This document shows positions 1-5,262 of a stretch of DNA of 7,120 bases, one piece after another. Source of the DNA: an uncultured Chloroflexota bacterium (lineage in GTDB: Bacteria; Chloroflexota; Anaerolineae; Anaerolineales; Villigracilaceae); contig CAILWD010000310.1 in NCBI GenBank assembly GCA_903837815.1, forward strand, positions 1 to 7,120, written 5' to 3'. The notes below the pieces were generated by a model. It had not been told where the DNA came from, searched no databases, and saw nothing but the letters and a program-made list of their open reading frames with translations. Numbering within the stretch: position 1 is the first letter of the stretch; each line of letters begins with the position of its first letter. Both the position numbers and the translations under genes were made by a program.

Positions 1-219
1 AACCCCCGCCATGATATAGTTGACTGTCAGTTCTGCGGCAATATCCCCTGCCAGGTGTCCTCCGATGCCATCTGCGATCACGGCAAAAACCGATGGACGC
101 GGGTCATCGACCGCGATATGAAATGAGGAGACCGCATAACGATCCTCATTTCCCTTGCCAGACAGCCCAGGGTCACTGAGCGCGGCCACGTGCATGTGAG
201 GGAGGGAGGTACGGATCAT
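1..219 (-). CDS. PP2C-family Ser/Thr protein phosphatase (5' part, runs off window)
   Basis: Only the first 73 codons are present; the reading frame is still open at base 1. The translation carries the N-terminal hallmarks of bacterial PP2C (Stp1/PrpC-like) phosphatases: ALSDPG at residues 12-17, GNEDRY at 23-28 with the metal-binding-type Asp26, and DGIGGH at 50-55, the family's DG(M/I)GGH motif with Asp50 as a metal ligand. Known family members use two Mn/Mg ions to remove phosphate from Ser/Thr in the cytoplasm and oppose Hanks-type kinases. The start is the ATG at 219, three bases after the TGA of the VWA/FHA gene, in the same frame and with only a weak purine stretch upstream, so translation probably depends on coupling to that gene. 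Met9 (position 195) is an alternative start that keeps the whole domain, but a pyrimidine-rich stretch precedes it. The FHA-domain neighbour supports a phospho-signalling role. The rest of the catalytic domain and any C-terminal extension cannot be seen. Confidence 0.92.
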   Translation of the reverse strand, partial: MIRTSLPHMHVAALSDPGLSGKGNEDRYAVSSFHIAVDDPRPSVFAVIADGIGGHLAGDIAAELTVNYIMAGV

Positions 220-222
220 TGC

Positions 223-2151
223 TCAATTGACTATATGGGTAATTTTAGGTCTGGAAACCACGGGTGAAGTCTTGAGCGCGAAGCGATACATGAGTTGTCC
301 AAAGTTTACCATATCGCCATGCGCCAGACGATAACCTTCACGGGGGATGGGGCTGTAATTGACCCATGTGCCGGCAATCGAACCGTTGTCAAGCAGCAGG
401 AAACCGCCATCCTCGGTCAGACGCAGCCGCGCATGGACAGGAGAGATGGAGGGGTCGTCCAGTATCTGCCCGCATTGGGCCGGGTCTGTGCCAAAGACAA
501 TCTCCTGTTCCAAGACCGCGATGGGTGGGATTGGAAGGATTTGCCCGTCGGCGCCGATGCGCAGGAAAGCCGCAGGCGCATCCGCAGCCTTCAACTTCAA
601 CTCCGCTGTAACTTTTCTTGCCCGGGCGGGAATCCGCTGGGTTTTGACCGCTGTGGATGCAGACAGGGGGATCGTGGGCGACTCCACCGAAGCCGCAACC
701 GACTGGGTCAATGGGTCGGCTTCGGCGCGTTTTGCCGCCTGCGCCGCGCGGATCGACGGCATTCGCAAACGCCCGCTGAGGAGGATGGCAAGCAGGGCAA
801 GTCCCGCAAGGGCAATGCCGCCGATCATGATGGGGAATCGGTACTTCGCCAGTAAAGCCGTGACGCCCTGCGGCGGCTGGACCACCGTCACCATTACCGG
901 CGACGGCAGGCTGGTTTTACCCAACCCAAGCGTATCCACCACCTCGATCGAGATTTGATGCTCGCCGCTGTCGGCGTACCCTTCCAGGTTCCAGGTAAAC
1001 AGGTTGAAAGGTTCCGTGGTGTTTTCATCGACGATCTCGCCATCCACGTACAGGGTGGTACGCGCCAGCGCGCGGGTGAATCCATCCGGAAACTCAACGA
1101 TGATCTCGATTTGTTGTTCTTTCGGCAAAAGAGCTTCGGGGTTGAAGGGGTCGTTTTCCGGGGCGCGGCGGGTGATTTGCAGGGAACTGTCGATGGGAAA
1201 GGCGTTCGGCGGCTCGATATTCAGGGTGAAATTTTGCGTCTCGGCGCTCAACGACCCCGAAGGCAGGTTGACCACCACAACGGCATTGTGTTCCCCCGCG
1301 CTTAGCAGACGTGAGGTATAAGCAAACGTGTAAACTCTTCGCAATCCGGAGAAATACAATTCCGGGTCGGGAAAACGTTCGAGACCCGAATAGGTGAACA
1401 TGCCGCCACCGGTCTTCAAGGCGAGGTCGTTGAACGCTGCGGCGCTGGTGCTGGTGAACGAAGTGGCAGGGCCGACATACCAGACAAAGACGCGGATATT
1501 ATTTTCAACCGCGCGCTGGATATATGGATCGAGAGTTGCCACAATATCCCCCTCCTGCATCGGCGGGGTGATGAAAAGAATGGCGCGTTTCATTCCCAGC
1601 CGCGTGGTCTGGGCGCTGACCGTATCCAGCGCAATCGAAAGGGATTGGAGGTTTGGCACAGCCGAGCGGAAGTTTGGCTGGAAACCATTCAGCCCCACCA
1701 CAAATTCCGCCGCAGTGGCGTGGTTGATGACCGGTCCAGCCTGACTGACGAGGCTATAATCGTCGGGCAGGTCGGCGGGACGGCTCTGCGCCCATTCGAC
1801 CAGCACCTGTGAAATGCGCTGAAAGTGGGAGAAGTTGGTTGCCGGGTCGCGGGTATCGAGCGGCGCGCCCTGGTTGACGCCGATCACCAATTGCAATGGC
1901 ACGGCGATTTCGTTCAGCGTGTCCAGCGACAGGGTTTGTCCATCCTCCACAACCGAGATGGACGGGGGCTGAAGCCCGGTGACGAAAATCCCCTTCTCAT
2001 CGAAGACATCCAGGAACCCGGTAATGGTCGGGAAGGATGAAATCTCCAGTGGATAAAGTTTCACCTGGGCAAGGCTCTGCTGGGCGTGCGCAGACGATAC
2101 GACGCCAAGCAGAAGGCTCAAAGTGAAAAACAGGGTTGGGAGCTTACGCAT
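223..2151 (-). CDS. Exported VWA-like ectodomain, single TM, cytoplasmic FHA-domain protein
   Basis: Residue numbers count from an upstream ATG at 2178; the preferred start is Met10 of that frame (2151), giving 642 residues. Met10 opens a classic signal peptide: MRKL, a hydrophobic run, then AHA before QQ near residue 32. It also overlaps the preceding stop codon in the coupling arrangement ATGCGTAA. Residues about 93-290 resemble a von Willebrand A fold (LQLVIGVNQG, RAILFITPP), but the first MIDAS motif DxSxS is replaced by GVNQG, so metal-dependent binding is doubtful. Residues about 345-432 look like an Ig-like beta domain. A transmembrane helix lies near 448-468, followed by a basic, low-complexity linker. 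Residues about 557-633 form an FHA domain with Gly563, Ser579-x-x-His582 and GTWVN at 603-607. FHA domains read phosphothreonine. Here the usual Arg after the first Gly is Thr564 and the usual Asn of the NGT turn is Ala602, so binding may be weak or altered. The likely topology is ectodomain outside and FHA inside. No specific name is justified. Confidence 0.85.
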   Translation of the reverse strand: MRKLPTLFFTLSLLLGVVSSAHAQQSLAQVKLYPLEISSFPTITGFLDVFDEKGIFVTGLQPPSISVVEDGQTLSLDTLNEIAVPLQLVIGVNQGAPLDTRDPATNFSHFQRISQVLVEWAQSRPADLPDDYSLVSQAGPVINHATAAEFVVGLNGFQPNFRSAVPNLQSLSIALDTVSAQTTRLGMKRAILFITPPMQEGDIVATLDPYIQRAVENNIRVFVWYVGPATSFTSTSAAAFNDLALKTGGGMFTYSGLERFPDPELYFSGLRRVYTFAYTSRLLSAGEHNAVVVVNLPSGSLSAETQNFTLNIEPPNAFPIDSSLQITRRAPENDPFNPEALLPKEQQIEIIVEFPDGFTRALARTTLYVDGEIVDENTTEPFNLFTWNLEGYADSGEHQISIEVVDTLGLGKTSLPSPVMVTVVQPPQGVTALLAKYRFPIMIGGIALAGLALLAILLSGRLRMPSIRAAQAAKRAEADPLTQSVAASVESPTIPLSASTAVKTQRIPARARKVTAELKLKAADAPAAFLRIGADGQILPIPPIAVLEQEIVFGTDPAQCGQILDDPSISPVHARLRLTEDGGFLLLDNGSIAGTWVNYSPIPREGYRLAHGDMVNFGQLMYRFALKTSPVVSRPKITHIVN

Positions 2152-3091
2152 TTGCCTCGATAATGATGGGCGCGTCATCTTTCGGCTGGGCGGGTTGGGA
2201 AAGCCGCATGTAAGTCAACGCCCAGGCAGATTGGATGTAGGCGGTCAACACGCCGTTCAAGAGGAGCAGGACCGGCATGTAGGCAGCGCAACAAGCCAGC
2301 GCAATCCAGACCGGAGTCATGGATTCGCGCAGCGCGTTCATCCCAATCACCACCGGCAGCACGGCAATAACAAGAGGCATGGAAACAATGAAGCCAACAA
2401 TGCCGCCGCCAATACCCAGGATGAGCGCCATGATTACCATCGGACCGGGATTCGATTTGACAATCTCCCACCCGCGCTTCAAGCCGTCTGCCATGCTCAA
2501 ATCTTCCAGCACAATGGCAGCCTGCGCCTGCTCCACGATGACGGAGACCGCCCAGCCGATTGGAACCAGCAGGCAGAGAATGGGAATCAGGCAGACAAAC
2601 CCGATGCCGGCGGTCAATACGCCAATCAAAACCAGGGGGATGATGATGACAAAGAACGCCAGCCCAATCAAAAAGTTCAAGCCAAAAAGACGCCAGAAGT
2701 AGGGCAGGCTTTCGCTCCAGATTTCGCCAAAGGCAAGGCTTTCGGTGTCCTTATCTGCCATTGCCGTGCCTTTAATCATGCCCGCCCTGCCGATCATGCC
2801 AAGGGCGAAGGCGACAATGCCAATGAGGAAGATGACAAGGATGGCAACCAGAATAATCCACAGGTTGTCTTCGAAATACCGCCCTGCCTGTTCGAGGTAT
2901 CGTTCAGCCTGCCCACCACCGAAGGGGAAGTCTTCGCCCGACCCCGAGTAATTTGAGTTTCCGCCGCTGTTGCCGCCTCCCCCACTGCCGCGCGCGCAAC
3001 TCGCCAGAATGCCGAAAATCCACAAGACCTTATGTTTCCAGATGATCTTCCAGGCGCGGGTAAGAACTTCTCCAAAATTGAAATTGTTCAT
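2144..3091 (-). CDS. Multi-pass membrane protein with Gly-rich loop, function unknown
   Basis: This gene encodes 315 residues. The start at 3091 is chosen because AAGGAG lies four bases upstream; the frame stays open upstream to 3175, but that would overlap the guaA stop and lacks such a site. The N-terminus (FGEVLTRAWKIIWKHKVLWIFGI) is amphipathic to hydrophobic. It is followed by a Gly/Ser/Asn-rich stretch at about 35-60 and hydrophobic segments near 77-100, 135-160, 162-186, 217-250 (possibly two) and 261-290, about six passes in all. The stretch around 190-215 (AAIVLEDLSMADGLKRGWEIVKSN split across a loop) resembles the conserved loop of poorly characterised integral membrane proteins often labelled as glycerophosphodiesterase membrane-domain-like. 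That likeness is from memory and is tentative. No catalytic motif is visible. The gene sits 74 bases after guaA and overlaps the VWA/FHA gene by 8 bases, so it may be a membrane partner of the signalling proteins. Confidence 0.8.
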   Translation of the reverse strand: MNNFNFGEVLTRAWKIIWKHKVLWIFGILASCARGSGGGGNSGGNSNYSGSGEDFPFGGGQAERYLEQAGRYFEDNLWIILVAILVIFLIGIVAFALGMIGRAGMIKGTAMADKDTESLAFGEIWSESLPYFWRLFGLNFLIGLAFFVIIIPLVLIGVLTAGIGFVCLIPILCLLVPIGWAVSVIVEQAQAAIVLEDLSMADGLKRGWEIVKSNPGPMVIMALILGIGGGIVGFIVSMPLVIAVLPVVIGMNALRESMTPVWIALACCAAYMPVLLLLNGVLTAYIQSAWALTYMRLSQPAQPKDDAPIIIEANA

Positions 3092-3095
3092 GGTG

Positions 3096-3101
3096 CTCCT
3101 T
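3096..3101 (-). promoter_or_regulatory. Shine-Dalgarno site of the membrane-protein gene
   Basis: On the minus strand AAGGAG is followed by CACC and then the ATG at 3091. It is the clearest ribosome site in the window and decides the start of the membrane-protein gene against the longer frame that runs into guaA. The stem of an upstream hairpin ends only a few bases before it, so folding there could affect access. Confidence 0.85.
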
Positions 3102-3104
3102 ATT

Positions 3105-3155
3105 GATTCAGCGAGTCGGCGATTCAGCAGGCTGACTCGCTGAATTGTTGACTCG
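3105..3155. repeat. Hairpin with nested short repeats in the guaA to membrane-gene gap
   Basis: ATTCAGCGAGTCGGC (3106-3120) and GCTGACTCGCTGAAT (3131-3145) are inverted copies with one mismatch and a 10-base loop; the outer 12 bases match perfectly. Inside the loop, GATTCAGC is repeated directly (3105-3112 and 3121-3128), and TGACTCG occurs twice (3133-3139 and 3149-3155). The right arm's GCTGAAT can therefore pair with either upstream ATTCAGC, which gives two mutually exclusive stems. No T-tract follows on either strand, so this is not a standard intrinsic terminator. It could be a leader structure for the downstream gene or part of a dispersed repeat family. Confidence 0.8.
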
Positions 3156-3165
3156 AATCCCAATC

Positions 3166-4704
3166 TCACTCCCATTCAATGGTCGCGGGCGGCTTGCTGG
3201 TAATATCATACACCACCCGATTGATTCCTTCCACCTCATTTACGATGCGGTTCGACACTTTTGCCAGCAGGTCATGGGGCAGGCGCGCCCAGTCGGCGGT
3301 CATGAAATCTTCGGTGGTGACCACGCGAATTGCCGCCGCTTCCTGATATGTGCGCTGGTCGCCCATCACCCCCACCGACTTCACGGGGAGCAAAACCACG
3401 AACGCCTGTGAAGCCTTGCCGCCTTTGCCTAAAAATCCCGCTGCGGATAATTCCTCTTGCAGGATGAAATCCGCCGCCCGCAAACGGGACACACGCTGCG
3501 GGCTACACTCCCCGAGACAGCGCACCGTCAACCCTGGACCCGGGAACGGCTGCCGCCACACAAGGCTGGGACTCAGCCCCAGGGCTTCGCCCACCAGCCG
3601 CACTTCATCTTTGAATAAATAGCGCAGCGGCTCGACCAGTTCGAACTGCATATCTTCGGGAAGCCCGCCCACGTTGTGATGAGACTTAATCTTCGCCGCC
3701 TTGCTGCGGTCTGGTCCCGATGATTCGACCACGTCGGGATAAATCGTCCCCTGCACCAAAAACTTGGGCTGGCCCACGTTCTTTGCTTCGCGCTCGAAAA
3801 TGCGGAAGAACTTCTCGCCGACGATCCTCCGTTTTTGTTCGGGGTCGGTCACGCCTTTCAGCGCGCCGAAAAATTCGTCGCTGGCGGCGACAGTAATCAG
3901 TTCCACGCCAAGACCGTCGCGCAGGGCAGAGGCAACCTGTTCGCCCTCCTTGTGGCGCATCAAACCCGTATCCACGAAAATGGAGACAAGTTGGTCGCCG
4001 ATGGCTTTGTAAACCAGCGCCGCCGCGACGGTGGAATCCACGCCGCCGCTGACTGCCGCCAGAACGCGTTCATTGCCGACCTGCTTCCGAATCCGCTCGA
4101 CGCTGGCTTCGATGATGGAGGCGGGAGTCCAGTCGGGAGTCACGCCGCAAATATCCACCGCAAAATGTTTGAGTAGTTCAATTCCATTGGGCGTGTGATG
4201 AACTTCGGGGTGAAATTGCACGCCGAAATATTTTCTCTTCACATCGCCCATTGCCGCGTAGGGGCTGTTTCCTGATTTAGCCAGAGCCACGAAGCCTTGC
4301 GGAAGTTGGGTCACCTTGTCGCCGTGAGACATCCAGACTTTGGAGAGATTGGAGAGTAGGGGATTGGAGATTAGAGATTGAATTTCAGCGGAGCCATACT
4401 CCCGACTGGCAGACGGATCAACCTTGCCGCCGAGGGCGTGGGTGAGCGCCTGCATCCCGTAGCAAATGCCGAGGATGGGCAGTCCGCTTTCGAGGATGAA
4501 TTTTTGGATGTAGGGCGCGTTTTCTTCGTACACCGATTTTGGTCCGCCGGAGAGGATAAAGCCTTTGGGCGCGATGGAGAGAATCTGTTCGGCGGGAGCG
4601 TCCCAGGGGAACAACTCGCAGTAAACCTGAGCCTCACGCACGCGGCGGGCGATGATCTGGGCGTACTGGGAACCGAAATCGAGAATGGCGATGGAGTTTT
4701 TCAT
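3166..4704 (-). CDS. guaA: GMP synthase (glutamine-hydrolysing)
   Basis: The product makes GMP from XMP, ATP and glutamine, the last step of guanine nucleotide synthesis, in the cytoplasm. The 512-residue length is typical of the family. The class I glutamine amidotransferase domain (about 5-193) has LSGGP at 51-55, the nucleophile Cys81 in GICYGMQ, and His165/Glu167 in FHPE. The ATP-pyrophosphatase domain (about 210-390) has the P-loop SGGVDS at 219-224. QPFPGPGLTVRCLGE at 385-399 leads into the C-terminal dimerisation domain, which ends in TSKPPATIEWE. The start at Met 4704 matches the family's usual beginning (SIAILDFGSQYAQ). The frame extends upstream to 4890, but those codons have no family likeness, and the ATG at 4743 has no ribosome site. 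The ribosome site at 4704 is weak (GTGAG, about nine bases away). All key residues are present, so the enzyme looks active. A loop at residues about 108-122 is encoded by an imperfect nonanucleotide repeat. The gene is divergent from lepA and first in a minus-strand gene set. Confidence 0.99.
   Translation of the reverse strand: MKNSIAILDFGSQYAQIIARRVREAQVYCELFPWDAPAEQILSIAPKGFILSGGPKSVYEENAPYIQKFILESGLPILGICYGMQALTHALGGKVDPSASREYGSAEIQSLISNPLLSNLSKVWMSHGDKVTQLPQGFVALAKSGNSPYAAMGDVKRKYFGVQFHPEVHHTPNGIELLKHFAVDICGVTPDWTPASIIEASVERIRKQVGNERVLAAVSGGVDSTVAAALVYKAIGDQLVSIFVDTGLMRHKEGEQVASALRDGLGVELITVAASDEFFGALKGVTDPEQKRRIVGEKFFRIFEREAKNVGQPKFLVQGTIYPDVVESSGPDRSKAAKIKSHHNVGGLPEDMQFELVEPLRYLFKDEVRLVGEALGLSPSLVWRQPFPGPGLTVRCLGECSPQRVSRLRAADFILQEELSAAGFLGKGGKASQAFVVLLPVKSVGVMGDQRTYQEAAAIRVVTTEDFMTADWARLPHDLLAKVSNRIVNEVEGINRVVYDITSKPPATIEWE
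4340..4382. repeat. Imperfect nonanucleotide repeat inside guaA
   Basis: GATTGGAGA occurs exactly at 4347-4355 and 4362-4370. A partial copy TTGGAGA lies at 4340-4346, the variant GATTAGAGA at 4369-4377, and a decayed GATTGAA at 4376-4382. On the coding strand this reads as CCAATCTCT-like units that encode the Ser/Asn/Leu-rich guaA loop at residues about 108-122, between REYG and VWMSHGD. The frame is kept. It looks like a small repeat expansion, or a repeat captured in a loop that is variable in the family. Confidence 0.7.
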
Positions 4705-4724
4705 AATTGGCGGCTCACGAAAAC

Positions 4725-4741
4725 GTCCAAAAATTTTGGAC
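4725..4741. promoter_or_regulatory. Dyad in the guaA leader, operator or small hairpin
   Basis: GTCCAAAA (4725-4732) and TTTTGGAC (4734-4741) are perfect inverted arms around a single base and end 20 bases upstream of the guaA ATG. As DNA it looks like a binding site for a dimeric regulator. As minus-strand RNA it would fold as a 7-base stem with a 3-base loop followed by GTTTTCG. Which role, if either, is real cannot be told from the sequence. Confidence 0.45.
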
Positions 4742-4942
4742 ATGAATGACGTTGGCGATATTCCACCATTGCGCAATCGCGCGGCCGGGCAGAAAAGCGA
4801 CACCGCGTAAAGATAGCCAAAACAGTCCGGGAGATTGTTGTCGTTGTTCAGGCGCCGCCGATAAGGATAAACCTTTGAGGCGCTTCCCATATAACCGGCG
4901 CAAGTTTCTTCTGTTTTCCTTCAAAACCGCTGACATGAGTTT

Positions 4943-4971
4943 ATCTTACCGTTTTTTTTCTTGCCGCGCAA
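4943..4971 (-). promoter_or_regulatory. guaA: Candidate guaA promoter
   Basis: On the minus strand, TTGCGC (4966-4971) and TAAGAT (4943-4948) are spaced by exactly 17 bases as -35 and -10 boxes. The A7 run at 4980-4986 gives an AT-rich stretch just upstream of the -35. Both boxes are imperfect (3 of 6 and 4 of 6 against the sigma-70 consensus). Transcription would start near 4936, leaving guaA a leader of about 230 bases. Confidence 0.35.
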
Positions 4972-5242
4972 CCGCATCGAAAAAAACAGGTCTCCAGACA
5001 TCAGAGACTGTAACCGATTATTTCTTCAGAACTTGCGTAGAATCAGTAGTTCCCGAAAAGGCTTGAGCATAGTTTGCTTGATTTGGATTGTCTACCCTGT
5101 AAACTTTTAAAAAAGACGAAAGCAGATGATGGATGCGTTTATCCTTATGAGCAGTTCGGCAGAATACGTAATTGCTCTCGCCTCTCTATCTCCTCCGATT
5201 TTACGCCAATAGATTAGCGTAGATTCGCCAATCAGAATCGAG

Positions 5243-5248
5243 TATACT
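5243..5248 (+). promoter_or_regulatory. lepA: Candidate -10 box of lepA
   Basis: TATACT differs from TATAAT at one base. No good -35 lies 17 bases upstream (the hexamer there is TAGATT). The expected start of transcription is near 5255, which leaves lepA a leader of only about eight bases and explains the missing ribosome site. A weaker alternative further upstream is TTGATT (5078-5083), 16 bases, then TAAACT (5100-5105), which would give a long leader. Confidence 0.4.
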
Positions 5249-5262
5249 CCCGCACGCAAACT

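Larger units (their letters stand above)
4705..5262. other. Divergent control region between guaA and lepA
   Basis: This 558-base stretch separates two divergent genes. No reading frame in it resembles a known protein, and I see no tRNA or purine riboswitch core. It contains a dyad near guaA (4725-4741), a small perfect palindrome ATTGCGCAAT (4768-4777), a 12-base word in both leaders (4861-4872 minus, 5137-5148 plus), a T8 run (4952-4959), an A7 run (4980-4986), and candidate promoters for both directions. It is clearly more AT-rich toward the lepA side, as expected for promoter DNA. Confidence 0.8.

Noticed and set aside
295..958. Several plus-strand open frames of 80 to 200 codons
   Set aside because: All are antisense to the FHA half of the VWA/FHA gene, are Arg/Pro/Ser-rich and resemble nothing known. 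They follow from GC-rich coding DNA on the other strand.
2123..2956. 277-codon plus-strand open frame
   Set aside because: It lies antisense to the membrane-protein gene. The translation is an Asn/Asp/Gln/His-rich mixture with no domain, as expected for the complement of hydrophobic codons.
3092..3175. Longer N-terminus for the membrane protein (start at 3175)
   Set aside because: It would overlap the guaA stop and translate the hairpin. The AAGGAG site and the membrane-protein-like beginning both point to 3091.
4705..4890. Longer N-terminus for guaA (starts at 4890 or 4743)
   Set aside because: The extra residues have no likeness to GMP synthases, which begin just before the ILDFGSQ motif, and no ribosome site precedes either ATG.
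4705..4942. Purine riboswitch in the guaA leader
   Set aside because: I looked for the conserved core of the purine aptamer in the minus-strand leader and did not find its pairing loops. A covariance-model search would settle it.
4952..4959. T8 run as an intrinsic terminator
   Set aside because: No stable GC-rich hairpin precedes it on the plus strand, and no gene upstream on that strand would need it.
4990..5008. GTCTC/GAGAC hairpin in the lepA upstream region
   Set aside because: It has only five paired bases around a nine-base loop and no T-tract, so it is not distinguishable from chance.
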